The notes under the pieces were generated by a model that was not told where the DNA came from, searched no databases, and saw nothing but the letters and a program-made list of their open reading frames with translations. A DNA stretch of 57,001 bases, from contig DGHQ01000045.1 of assembly GCA_002392915.1 (NCBI GenBank), forward strand, positions 1 to 57,001. The letters run 5' to 3'. This DNA comes from Bacteroidales bacterium UBA3844. Lineage in GTDB: Bacteria; Bacteroidota; Bacteroidia; Bacteroidales; Paludibacteraceae. Positions 15,910 through 24,324 of this stretch are shown here, one piece after another. The stretch's first letter is position 1. Each line of letters begins with the position of its first letter. Position numbers and translations under genes: made by a program.

Positions 15910-17388
15910 TTATTTGACTATGTTTACTTTCTTGTAATGCTCATCATTCGACGTCACAACAACTACCACGTAAACACCAGTCGCAACATTTTCAACATTC
16001 AAGACGTTACCCGTTCCAACAACAACCAGCAAGCCAGTCATATCAATCATCTTCACTAGTTTAACGTCATCAGAAGATACTATCTTAATAGTTTTGCCAT
16101 CAAAAAGAGTTTCAAATTCAGAAACCACTTCATTTACCTTATTAGAAGAACTCTCCGATTTGAATTTAACAAAATCAATATTCGTGTAATTATTGTTGAA
16201 TACCAATCTCATCGTATGAGTGCCTTCTGTCAGAGTGACCTTGCCTGTCGCCAAAGAATAAGTGTCCCAATCATTCTTGACACTTTTTCCTGTTAACGAG
16301 CAAGTGTCCTTACCATCAAATATCAAGTCTATGATAGGTGCAGAATTTCCATTTGCCATATTTGCTGTCACATTATACACACCATCAGACTCTACATTTA
16401 CAGTATATTCCAACCATTCTCCAGTCTTTGTGTATCCGATAGCATAGCCATCTGGGATTTCGACTATATCAACACCATCGTTTCGATAAGACTCTCCTTC
16501 ATTAATACGGTCTGAGTCATAATAAGAAACCTTATAACCACCCTTATCATAATCCTCAGTCTCTACTATACCTGGGATTAAAATAGTGTCTTTGAATGGA
16601 GCTCTTTCTTCTGGAATAAATGGTCCATTCTCGTCGCCAATCCACATTGTAGCGTAATGGTAATCGATAGTACCTTTGTTTCCACCTGTTTCAATTGCAA
16701 TTTTGCAATCGTAAAGAGGTCCAGTCTTGATTCCGAGTTTCTCCCAAGCTCTGAAATGTTCGGAGACGGAAATATGTCCACATTGACGAGTGCCACCCTG
16801 ACGGATTGAAAACACCTGAGTGAAATTCATATTTTCACCCAACACCGAAGACATATTTATCATCGTGCCTTTATAGATGTTGTATGTTGCACCGTCTATC
16901 ACAGCAGACCCTATTTTTGTTGTATTCCATGGATCAGTCATACGGTTGTATGAATCGTCACATATATAGAATTCAACCAATGGATCTTTCGACCAGCCAT
17001 AAATTCCAATCAACGAATAATCGTAGCTTGAACCTGTTTTCGTATAGGAATATTCAGCATGAATATCTCCATCCAAATCTTTATATGACGGAGTATCATC
17101 CTCTTCCTTTCCCCAGAAATACCCCACTCTCGCAATAAAGTCACCCGACTCATTCCATTCAGCTTTGAACGCACAATCGGCATCATCATAAACCGTGACC
17201 TTGCCACTTTTTCCTTTATACCAGAGCTCGCAGTTGAACCCATTATCGAGAGGGTAAATATCCTTTTCAGTATAGACTGTTCCTCCACTCAACTTTGTAT
17301 CCATATCACACGGGTCGACTGCAAATGCAGAAAACACATTTGATACCAAAGATAAAATCATTAATATGAGTGTTGGAATTTGTCTCAT
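15910..17388 (-). CDS. Secreted GH11-CBM6 xylanase with T9SS sorting domain
   Basis: An endo-1,4-beta-xylanase of 492 residues. Signal peptide (about 1-23); GH11 domain (about 25-255) with LIGIYGWSKDPLVEFYI (nucleophile E139) and AIETGGNKGTIDY (acid/base E233); CBM6 (about 270-410) with the paired AIGYTKTGEWLEYTVNV and WDTYSLATG motifs; and a C-terminal T9SS sorting domain ending in YKKVNIVK. The CTD lacks the usual PNPxxD opening, but retains the IKIVSSDDVKLVKMIDMTG and VATGVYVVVV core. It is a simpler paralogue of the neighbouring GH11-CBM6-GH8 protein, 108 nt downstream on the same strand. TATATTTG (17422-17415) is a likely -7 box. Confidence 0.9.
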   Translation of the reverse strand: MRQIPTLILMILSLVSNVFSAFAVDPCDMDTKLSGGTVYTEKDIYPLDNGFNCELWYKGKSGKVTVYDDADCAFKAEWNESGDFIARVGYFWGKEEDDTPSYKDLDGDIHAEYSYTKTGSSYDYSLIGIYGWSKDPLVEFYICDDSYNRMTDPWNTTKIGSAVIDGATYNIYKGTMINMSSVLGENMNFTQVFSIRQGGTRQCGHISVSEHFRAWEKLGIKTGPLYDCKIAIETGGNKGTIDYHYATMWIGDENGPFIPEERAPFKDTILIPGIVETEDYDKGGYKVSYYDSDRINEGESYRNDGVDIVEIPDGYAIGYTKTGEWLEYTVNVESDGVYNVTANMANGNSAPIIDLIFDGKDTCSLTGKSVKNDWDTYSLATGKVTLTEGTHTMRLVFNNNYTNIDFVKFKSESSSNKVNEVVSEFETLFDGKTIKIVSSDDVKLVKMIDMTGLLVVVGTGNVLNVENVATGVYVVVVVTSNDEHYKKVNIVK

Positions 17389-17414
17389 AGCGTTTTAAGT
17401 TATAGATTCAATTC

Positions 17415-17422
17415 CAAATATA
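17415..17422 (-). promoter_or_regulatory. -7 box for the GH11-CBM6 gene
   Basis: TATATTTG on the minus strand lies 26 nt before the ATG at 17388. The matching -33 position falls inside the terminator hairpin at 17424-17455 and has no TTTG. Confidence 0.45.
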
Positions 17423-17423
17423 A

Positions 17424-17455
17424 GTGTTATGACGGGAAAATCACCGTCATAACAC
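17424..17455 (-). terminator. Hairpin between CE4-GH8 and GH11-CBM6 genes
   Basis: GTGTTATGACGG (17424-17435) pairs perfectly over 12 bp with CCGTCATAACAC (17444-17455) across an 8-nt loop, just after the CE4-GH8 stop. The minus-strand tail is only moderately U-rich, so read-through into the GH11 gene is possible. Confidence 0.65.
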
Positions 17456-17462
17456 ATTTTTT

Positions 17463-20400
17463 TTATCTTTTGATCATAACTTTCTTGACAAATTGAGCTT
17501 TTTCAGTAGAAATCACAGCCATATAGACTCCAGCAGGAAGGTTTGCGACACTGATTTCTGATGAATTTGTCGAAACTACCTTATTACCAATCATGTCAAT
17601 GATCTCAACAGATTTGATTTCCTCATCTGATACAATCTCAATCTGTGAAGACGCTGGGTTTGGAACAACTGTCACTCCATTTGCACCAACATTTTCAACA
17701 TCAGTAACGACAACCGTTACATTATACAATTGACAATCCTCAAAAGAGTAGAATGATTGATCAGAGTAAGTCTTGCCATTATACTCGAATGGTACAGCTT
17801 TAACTTCCACACTCTTCTCCTTTATACTTGGAGCAGGTTTCCATATCTTGAAGCTTCCACACAAGTGAAGCATTGCCAAGTAGTGAACCAAACCATCATA
17901 GTAGCGGTACTGACCAGTTGCCAAACCTGCACTCCAAGCTTTATTCAAGTTTGTCTTTACCTGCTTCTCATATGAAGGATTGTTCATCAAGCAGTAGCAA
18001 GCCACAGCATTAGCTCCTGTCTCACCCAATGTGTATGACTCAGAAGGATTTGATCCATCCCAATCGAAACGTGCATGCTGATAGTTATCCTTCTCAAAGA
18101 AATCGATGATTCGTTTTGCCATCTCCTCCTGTCTTTCAGCATCAGCTCCAAACAAGTAGTAGTCCATACCAAAGTTCATCGCACAACGCATAGCATCATA
18201 CATATATCTGTGCGAGTTGCTGTTGTAGCTTACCGACTTAGGTGTTCCATCAAAATTGTTGTAGTCTGAGAACAAACCTGATTTTGTGTTTGATGACTTG
18301 TACAAATGGTTACGAGTTGCTGTTGCAGCCTGGCTCCACTTATCTTGGTTAGTTGTTGACCAACGTGAGAACAAGTCAACGAATGCTGGCAAATCGTATG
18401 AAGGGTCAGAGAAATCAGAACAGTTATATGGTTGGAATGTAACAACCTTCTGTGACTCATTGAACAATGATCCTGTACCACCCTTCCACATGTTCTTCAA
18501 GATGTACTGAGCGTCATCCATATACTTGCTGTCATTCCAACGATTTGCAGCAAATAGCAATGCTGTCATGAAATACATTTCACCGTCAGGCGCACAGTTC
18601 TGGTCTTTCTGAGAACCATCTGTACCACACTGCCATGCGAAGTAACCATCCCACTGACCACTCTTGTGCCACATGTGATTCTTAGCAAATGCCCAAAGTT
18701 TGTCAAACTCCTCCTTATGGTCTGTCTGTACACAGATCATCATACCATATGACATACCCTCTGAACGAACATCGTTGTTACCAGTATCAAGGATATAAGA
18801 CTCACTACCCTTGTCGTAGTAAACCTTGTTGTTACCTTTGAAGTAGTGTTCCCAAAGCTGATCTAGTTTCTTTTGAATGTCTTCCTCACTCTTGCCCAAG
18901 ACAGTTGCGAATGGACTTGTGTAGTCTCCAGTATAGTAAGCACCTGTATAGTTTGTCTTGTCACAATCAGGTCCGAAATAAGCTCCATTCTCATCGAAGA
19001 ATGTAGTTCCACCAGTTATAGGCTGAGGATCATCTCCACCACAATCAGTACATGGTTCACCGCCACCACAATTTTCTACCTTGATAGATGAAGTCTGAGC
19101 CAAAACCTTACCTCTAGCATTTGTGATTGTCAACATGCCAGTACCTGCTGCCTTTGGTTTCCAATCAATAGAACCTGCAGCATTGATACCATCTTTAATT
19201 GTATAACCAGCAACACCACTGAACTCTACATAATTGATATTACATCCGGCACCATCGTTAGTAGACTTGATAAATACTCTCATCTTGCTTGTTGACACAG
19301 GATCAAATGTAGCGCTAAAGTCATGACCTACTGTTTTTCCTGTATATGCAGTCTTCCATGAACCACTCTCGTCATATTGAACCTCAAAACTTGAGATTGT
19401 GCTATACTCAGTACACTCATCAATTTTGACGCCACCAACTGTTTGAGACTTTCCGAAGTTGAACTCAACCCATTCGTCAGAACCACCCATTGAACCCCAA
19501 CGGCTGTTTCCTCCATGGTTGCCATCATCAGTCAAGATATTGTCGACTACCCAATATGGATTATCTGCTGTCTCACCCCACTCTGAAGATGCCTTTACGC
19601 TAGAAACTGAAATTTCTGTTGAGCTTGAACCTGTTCCCCAGTTTAGAGAATATGTTCTGTCAGCAGCATCTCCACTCATCGTCCAAGTCACCTTGTAAGT
19701 AGAGTCTTTGCAATACTGAGAAGCAGAAGCCGAAACTGTAAATTCTGGATCTGGAACAGCTGGTTTGCCTGAACCTACAACAATATCTCCACCATTTGGT
19801 ACAGCCTTGAAGTATACATATCCATCCAAAACCTCAAACTCTATATCTTTTTCATTTTGAGTAACCTTTAGATCAGACCATCCGTCCTGCATAGGCACAC
19901 GCACTGACAATGGATATTTCCAATCACAAAGTTTAGTGTCCAAGCTATGAGTCAATGTATATGTCTCGCTTGATGAGTCGCCACCTTTTTTCTGGAACTT
20001 AGAGTTGTCACGCTCCTTAAAATACATGATAGCATCACGAGCAGTACATACCCAATAATCCTTCTTGTTCTGGTTCAACCACTGCAATGTTCCTGTGAAA
20101 GCATCCTGGCTAGTTGGCGAATAACTACCATTTCCCTGATATCCCTGAATACCATGGATTAGGAAAACCATCCAACCTCCGTTAGCACCAGAACATCTAC
20201 TTGTAAATTGGTTAGTGCTGTTGATACCTTCAGTACCACAGATTTGGCAATCGAAACGAGCCAAGTTGTTTGGAGACTTACTATTAGTCTGTCCTCCACA
20301 GATACGTCCACCAATATAATAACTAAGTGTGTTGCTTATCTCATTACAGTTAGGATAAGCAATTGTCAAACAAGGCTGACCAATCTGTCGCTCAATAGTA

Positions 20401-20717
20401 GCCTTTGAAGATGCCAACTCGCCCGAATTACCACTATGCGAGTCTGTATGGCTTCCGATCTCATGACCTTTTTGTGCAATACTTTTATATGGACTCCAAT
20501 CTCTTGTCCAATTAGTCACAACATAGAATGTGGCCTTAAAGTCATATTTATTCAATTGTTCTGCAGCCCACGAATGTGAGTTGACCTCATTGGCTCCATC
20601 ATCGAAAGTAAATGTTATCGCTGACTTTGCCCAATCTTCCCAGGTGGCTATCTCCTGTGCCTGCACAAAAGACATCGAGGCCACCATTGCCGTTGTTAAA
20701 AGTAAATTCTGTTTCAT
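17463..20717 (-). CDS. Secreted CE4 deacetylase - F5/8C - GH8 fusion with T9SS domain
   Basis: A 1,084-residue two-enzyme protein. Signal peptide 1-20 (ending VQAQ). Residues about 33-245 are a NodB/CE4 polysaccharide deacetylase: TFTFDDG (D39-D40) and SHTDSH (H90, H94) supply the catalytic base and metal triad, and FLIHG is the later His motif. This probably acts on acetyl groups of xylan. About 370-510 form an F5/8-type-C (CBM32-like) module (NSRWGSMGGSDEWVEFNFG). GH8 follows (about 575-980; DVRSEGMSYGMM, CAPDGEMYF), very close to the GH8 of the 12907-15801 gene. A T9SS type A domain ends it (VPNPASSQIEIV...KVMIKR). Removing acetyl groups would open xylan to the attached GH8. Confidence 0.9.
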   Translation of the reverse strand: MKQNLLLTTAMVASMSFVQAQEIATWEDWAKSAITFTFDDGANEVNSHSWAAEQLNKYDFKATFYVVTNWTRDWSPYKSIAQKGHEIGSHTDSHSGNSGELASSKATIERQIGQPCLTIAYPNCNEISNTLSYYIGGRICGGQTNSKSPNNLARFDCQICGTEGINSTNQFTSRCSGANGGWMVFLIHGIQGYQGNGSYSPTSQDAFTGTLQWLNQNKKDYWVCTARDAIMYFKERDNSKFQKKGGDSSSETYTLTHSLDTKLCDWKYPLSVRVPMQDGWSDLKVTQNEKDIEFEVLDGYVYFKAVPNGGDIVVGSGKPAVPDPEFTVSASASQYCKDSTYKVTWTMSGDAADRTYSLNWGTGSSSTEISVSSVKASSEWGETADNPYWVVDNILTDDGNHGGNSRWGSMGGSDEWVEFNFGKSQTVGGVKIDECTEYSTISSFEVQYDESGSWKTAYTGKTVGHDFSATFDPVSTSKMRVFIKSTNDGAGCNINYVEFSGVAGYTIKDGINAAGSIDWKPKAAGTGMLTITNARGKVLAQTSSIKVENCGGGEPCTDCGGDDPQPITGGTTFFDENGAYFGPDCDKTNYTGAYYTGDYTSPFATVLGKSEEDIQKKLDQLWEHYFKGNNKVYYDKGSESYILDTGNNDVRSEGMSYGMMICVQTDHKEEFDKLWAFAKNHMWHKSGQWDGYFAWQCGTDGSQKDQNCAPDGEMYFMTALLFAANRWNDSKYMDDAQYILKNMWKGGTGSLFNESQKVVTFQPYNCSDFSDPSYDLPAFVDLFSRWSTTNQDKWSQAATATRNHLYKSSNTKSGLFSDYNNFDGTPKSVSYNSNSHRYMYDAMRCAMNFGMDYYLFGADAERQEEMAKRIIDFFEKDNYQHARFDWDGSNPSESYTLGETGANAVACYCLMNNPSYEKQVKTNLNKAWSAGLATGQYRYYDGLVHYLAMLHLCGSFKIWKPAPSIKEKSVEVKAVPFEYNGKTYSDQSFYSFEDCQLYNVTVVVTDVENVGANGVTVVPNPASSQIEIVSDEEIKSVEIIDMIGNKVVSTNSSEISVANLPAGVYMAVISTEKAQFVKKVMIKR

Positions 20718-20780
20718 ATGCTTAGCGTTTTTTTTCGTTAGTATAATGTGTAGACGAAAGTAAATCTTCGTTTACGTTTG

Positions 20781-20810
20781 CAATATTATCTTAAAGTTAT
20801 TCAATGCAAA
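20781..20810 (-). promoter_or_regulatory. Probable promoter of the CE4-GH8 gene
   Basis: On the minus strand TTTG (20810-20807), 18 nt and TAATATTG (20788-20781) approximate the consensus with one -7 mismatch. It lies about 65 nt before the ATG at 20717. Confidence 0.5.
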
Positions 20811-20960
20811 ATGTGATTACAATTTTTTTTTGACGTTTTTTTCTCAAACATGCTCCCTAACATACGATGATTTTTTTTTCTATGTTATTTGACGATTTTT
20901 TCACGTTTTTTTCGTCATTTCGAAAAAAATAATGTATTTTTTCAATATCAACGTTGCAAG
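20811..20960. promoter_or_regulatory. T-tract-rich divergent control region, xylan/cellulose locus
   Basis: Between the divergent CE4-GH8 and GH5 genes are seven runs of six or more T or A (for example 20823-20831, 20836-20842, 20871-20879 and 20906-20912). An inverted repeat TGACGA-N16-TCGTCA spans 20890-20917. A GACG followed by a T-tract occurs three times. This would be a bent or easily opened region with a possible operator. No gene is present. Confidence 0.5.
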
Positions 20961-20983
20961 AATAAATTTTAGTATTACCTTTG
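20954..20983 (+). promoter_or_regulatory. Promoter of the GH5 cellulase gene
   Basis: GTTG near 20953-20956, a 19-nt spacer and TACCTTTG at 20976-20983 fit the consensus with one -33 mismatch. A TGTCGA-ttcg-TCGACA hairpin (20987-21002) lies at the expected transcript start, where it could cap the mRNA or be an operator. Confidence 0.7.
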
Positions 20984-21083
20984 CGATGTCGATTCGTCGA
21001 CAATCAATTGTATTTTGTCGATAAAAATTAGGCTAACGCAAAAACAAACACTTGAATATTATTAACTACAAAATTGTAAGCGT

Positions 21084-22526
21084 ATGAAACAAATATTTAC
21101 TTCATTTAAAAAGTCAACTTCATTGATTGCTATTTTGGCTCTATCAGGAATGACTTTCAACGCATCTGCAGAAAAGCTTTCTGGAAACACCGCCTCTGAA
21201 ATAACAGCAATGATGACTACAGGGTGGAACCTCGGAAACACATTCGACGCCACTAACGGCAGTAACAATGGATATGCCCTTGATGCTGAGACTTCGTGGG
21301 GACAACCTAAAACAACCCAAGAGATGATCACCGCTGTTCGAAAAGCAGGATTCAACACTATCCGTATCCCTGTATCTTGGGGAAAACATTCAAATTTCAA
21401 AGAAGACCCTGAAAACTTCACAATCAGTGAGGAATGGATGGCTCGTGTTAAAGAAGTTGTAGACTACTGCTACAACGAGGACCTTTTCGTAATATTGAAC
21501 ATACATCACGACAACAACTCTGGCAATATCATTTATACATTAAAGGATGATGGCACTTCTGAATATTTCATCAGAGGTGTTTGGCGTCAAATTGCTGAGG
21601 CATTCAAAGATTACGACCAACATCTTGTATTTGAAATCATGAATGAGCCTCGTTTGGTAGGAACATCATACGAATGGTATTTCAACCCTGATGCACCTCC
21701 AGCTCAAGTCATTCCTGCTTTGGAAATGCTAAACAAATTCAACCAAATCGGTGTAGATGAGATTCGAGGAAACGGTTCCGCTGAGAACAAAGATCGTGTG
21801 ATCATGTGCCCTGGATATGCAGCATGTAAAGAAGGTTGTATGACATCATACTTTCAAATGCCAACTGACGAAACACCAAACCGTCTCGCTTTATCTCTTC
21901 ACGCCTATCGTCCTTACGACTTATGCTTGGGAAGCGTATCAACATGGAAAGACAGCTATAGCAGTGAAATCAAAGCATACTTCAAAGACGTCTATGAGAA
22001 ATTCATTGCAGGTATGGGAATTCCAGTAATCATTGGCGAGGAATCTTGTTCTGCAAGATTCAAAAGAAATGTTTATAGCAACCAAGAAGACCGACTCAAA
22101 TGGGTTGAAGCTTACTATTCTGTCATAAAAGAATATGGAATGCCAGCCGTTTTGTGGGACAACAACGTATTCAAAAGCAATGCAGGTGAAGCTCACGGTC
22201 ATTTCAACCGTGAAGAATTAACATGGTACGACCGCCCATTCATCCAGAAAATCATGGATGTACTCGGAATTCAAGATGTGGACAATATCTCTATTGACTA
22301 TTCATTGTCTGTAGGTCCAAACCCTGCATCGAACAACATCTACGTTTCGGCAGACAATGAGCTACAAAATATCACAATTTACACAACTAGTGGAGCTAGA
22401 GTTCTCTACAAAGAGATTTCTGGAAGCAACGCAGAAATCGGTATTTCTATGCTTAACAGAGGAATTTACAATGCTGTCGTAACGACAGAATATGGAGTTA
22501 ACGTAATAAAGTTAATTTTGAAATAG
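21084..22526 (+). CDS. Secreted GH5 endoglucanase with T9SS sorting domain
   Basis: A beta-1,4-glucanase of 480 residues. Signal peptide about 1-29 (ending NASA). The GH5 TIM barrel (about 35-400) shows MTTGWNLGNTFDA, AGFNTIRIPVSW, NIHHD, EIMNEPR with acid/base E188, LHAYRPYDLC, and VIIGEESCS with the predicted nucleophile E319. The nucleophile context is GEES rather than the commoner GEFG. A short T9SS type A domain ends the protein (GPNPASNNIYVS...GIYNAVVTT...IKLILK), with no CBM in between. It is divergently transcribed from the CE4-GH8 gene across a shared control region, so joint induction by plant fibre is plausible. Confidence 0.9.
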   Translation: MKQIFTSFKKSTSLIAILALSGMTFNASAEKLSGNTASEITAMMTTGWNLGNTFDATNGSNNGYALDAETSWGQPKTTQEMITAVRKAGFNTIRIPVSWGKHSNFKEDPENFTISEEWMARVKEVVDYCYNEDLFVILNIHHDNNSGNIIYTLKDDGTSEYFIRGVWRQIAEAFKDYDQHLVFEIMNEPRLVGTSYEWYFNPDAPPAQVIPALEMLNKFNQIGVDEIRGNGSAENKDRVIMCPGYAACKEGCMTSYFQMPTDETPNRLALSLHAYRPYDLCLGSVSTWKDSYSSEIKAYFKDVYEKFIAGMGIPVIIGEESCSARFKRNVYSNQEDRLKWVEAYYSVIKEYGMPAVLWDNNVFKSNAGEAHGHFNREELTWYDRPFIQKIMDVLGIQDVDNISIDYSLSVGPNPASNNIYVSADNELQNITIYTTSGARVLYKEISGSNAEIGISMLNRGIYNAVVTTEYGVNVIKLILK

Positions 22527-22546
22527 TAGTAAGGTTTTTCATGATA

Positions 22547-22586
22547 ATGGGCTTGGTTTCGGGAGAAGCTGAGCTCATTGCTTTTT
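22547..22586 (+). terminator. Weak terminator after GH5 gene
   Basis: ATGGGCT (22547-22553) can pair with AGCTCAT (22572-22578), one G-U, ahead of TGCTTTTTAAA. The loop is long (18 nt), so confidence is modest. Confidence 0.4.
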
Positions 22587-22594
22587 AAATCACC

Positions 22595-23641
22595 TCACTT
22601 CCGATTTCTGTAATATGTGATCAAATTTCCATCAATCTCCTCTGTCCTATCCCAATTAGAGACAAATCTAGGAGCAGACACTCCTTCTTTTATAAGAAGA
22701 CGTGGATTTCTCTCCACTCTTGCCTCATCCCATATTCCTGCATTTATAAACGCCTGTAATGTTTTAGCTCCCCCCTCAACAATTAGCGATTGTATGTTTG
22801 ACTCATACAGACATTTCATCAAAGCTTCCATCTGCACTCCATTCGTATCAAATGGCAATGTCGCAACCTTCACATTGGATTGATAAATTCCATTGTCAGC
22901 TTTCTCCGTGACCACTATCGTCTCTGCATCTGAAGAAAAGCATTTGTTGCTGGCAGGAACAATAAGATTTCTATCAAGCAATATTCGCGTCGGATTTTCT
23001 CCACTCCAATGGCGTACCGTAAGGCTCGGATTATCATTCAGGGCTGTCTGCGTGCCGACGAGAATGCCCGACTCCTCAGAACGCATTTTGTGGACGTATC
23101 TCATTGTCTCAGGTGTGGAAATTTTTATCGGTGCTCCGTTTTTGCCGGCGATAAAACCGTCCGCGCTCTCAGCCCATTTCAGTATGATATAAGGTCGACG
23201 TTGGGAATGGAATGTGAAAAACCGACGGTTGAGATGCCATCCTTCGTCTGCCAACACTCCCGTCTTCACTTCTACTCCAGCATCCTGCAACATCTGCACT
23301 CCCCTACCGTCTACCTTGGGGAACGGATCAACATTGCATATCACGACCTTTGGAATACGATGCTTTATAATCAATTCAGCACACGGTGGAGTCTTTCCCC
23401 AATGCGCACATGGCTCCAAACTGACATACATAGTGCTTCTTGAAAGTTTAGATTTGTCCACGACAGAAGCCACTGCATTGACCTCGGCGTGAGGTCCACC
23501 ACACTTACGATGATAACCTTCGCCGATTATCTCACCGTCGCACACAATCACAGCTCCCACCATCGGATTTGGAGCCGCATGACCTTTTCCACATTCTGCG
23601 AGCTGAAAGCATCGCCTCATATACATTTCGTCGAGAGTCAT
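22595..23641 (-). CDS. ribD: Bifunctional riboflavin deaminase/reductase RibD
   Basis: It catalyses the second and third steps of riboflavin synthesis: deamination of the pyrimidine, then reduction of the ribosyl side chain. The N-terminal deaminase (about 1-145) has the zinc motif PHAEVNA (H51, proton shuttle E53) and EPCxxxxxTPPC (C78, C87). The C-terminal reductase (about 146-348) begins RPYIILKWAESADG and holds the NADPH-fold GILVGTQTALNDNPSLTVR and SLIVEGGAKTLQAFI. The length is normal for the fused form. It lies 17 nt after the LOG-family stop on the same strand, so the two probably form an operon. No other rib gene or FMN riboswitch was seen. Confidence 0.95.
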   Translation of the reverse strand: MTLDEMYMRRCFQLAECGKGHAAPNPMVGAVIVCDGEIIGEGYHRKCGGPHAEVNAVASVVDKSKLSRSTMYVSLEPCAHWGKTPPCAELIIKHRIPKVVICNVDPFPKVDGRGVQMLQDAGVEVKTGVLADEGWHLNRRFFTFHSQRRPYIILKWAESADGFIAGKNGAPIKISTPETMRYVHKMRSEESGILVGTQTALNDNPSLTVRHWSGENPTRILLDRNLIVPASNKCFSSDAETIVVTEKADNGIYQSNVKVATLPFDTNGVQMEALMKCLYESNIQSLIVEGGAKTLQAFINAGIWDEARVERNPRLLIKEGVSAPRFVSNWDRTEEIDGNLITYYRNRK

Positions 23642-23658
23642 AATTTCATCTTTAGGGG

Positions 23659-24192
23659 TTATTTTTCTATTAAAGAGATCAATTCGTCAATATTATTGGC
23701 GACGGTGAAAAAATCCACTCCGACGTTCATAAATCCGTCTTCTGTGGCCTTTTTAAACATGTGTATCAAGCTATCATAGTATCCATGACTATTGTAAATC
23801 ACCACTTTGCCGCCAAACAATCCCAATTGACGCCAGGTGATGGCTTCCAAAACCTCTTCAAACGTTCCATTGCTGCCAGGCAAAGCTATCGCCATATCAG
23901 CCATATCCAACATCGTTTTCTTGCGGATATGCATGTCGTCCACCACAATATGCTCCACTTTATCGTATGCCCATCCACGCTCCACCATAAACTGAGGAAT
24001 GACACCCTTGATTATGCCACCAACACTCATCACTCCATCGGCAAGCGAACCCATCACACCGCACGCTCCACCTCCATAATAGACTGTGATTCCAATTTTG
24101 GCAAGAGTCTCTCCAACTCGAAAAGCATCGTCTGAATATTTGGCAGAAGAATTGGAGTTTGAGCCTCCATACACGCATACACTTTTTATCAT
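23659..24192 (-). CDS. LOG-family nucleotide 5'-monophosphate phosphoribohydrolase
   Basis: A Rossmann-fold protein of the Lonely Guy/TIGR00730 family, which hydrolyses nucleoside (cytokinin-type) 5'-monophosphates to base and ribose 5-phosphate. SVCVYGGSN, YYGGGACGVMG and MHIRKKTM (R90, K91) are present. The signature PGGxGTxxE reads PGSNGTFEE (105-113): one of the two glycines is Ser. The rest of the phosphate loop and the acid are kept, so it may be active with altered affinity. The 177 residues are of normal length. It is the first gene of a probable pair with ribD, and ribose 5-phosphate release is a loose metabolic link only. Confidence 0.88.
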   Translation of the reverse strand: MIKSVCVYGGSNSNSSAKYSDDAFRVGETLAKIGITVYYGGGACGVMGSLADGVMSVGGIIKGVIPQFMVERGWAYDKVEHIVVDDMHIRKKTMLDMADMAIALPGSNGTFEEVLEAITWRQLGLFGGKVVIYNSHGYYDSLIHMFKKATEDGFMNVGVDFFTVANNIDELISLIEK

Positions 24193-24267
24193 ACAACATT
24201 AAAATCAATACGGATATCAAAAATAATGAAATTCTGGCAGAAAATCAAACGGCAGAAATAATCAAAA

Positions 24268-24301
24268 TAAAAAAGGCAAACAGAGCGAACTCCGTTTGCC
24301 T
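24268..24301 (-). terminator. glyA rho-independent terminator
   Basis: AGGCAAAC (24274-24281) pairs with GTTTGCCT (24294-24301). An inner GAG/CTC helix beyond one mismatch closes a 4-nt loop. On the minus strand a run of six T follows. It is 24 nt past the glyA stop. Confidence 0.85.
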
Positions 24302-24324
24302 AATATAAAGCATTATCATTCAGA

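Noticed and set aside
12907..22526. Classical SusC/SusD polysaccharide utilisation locus
   Set aside because: No TonB-dependent SusC-like or SusD-like gene is present among the hydrolases or in the rest of the window.
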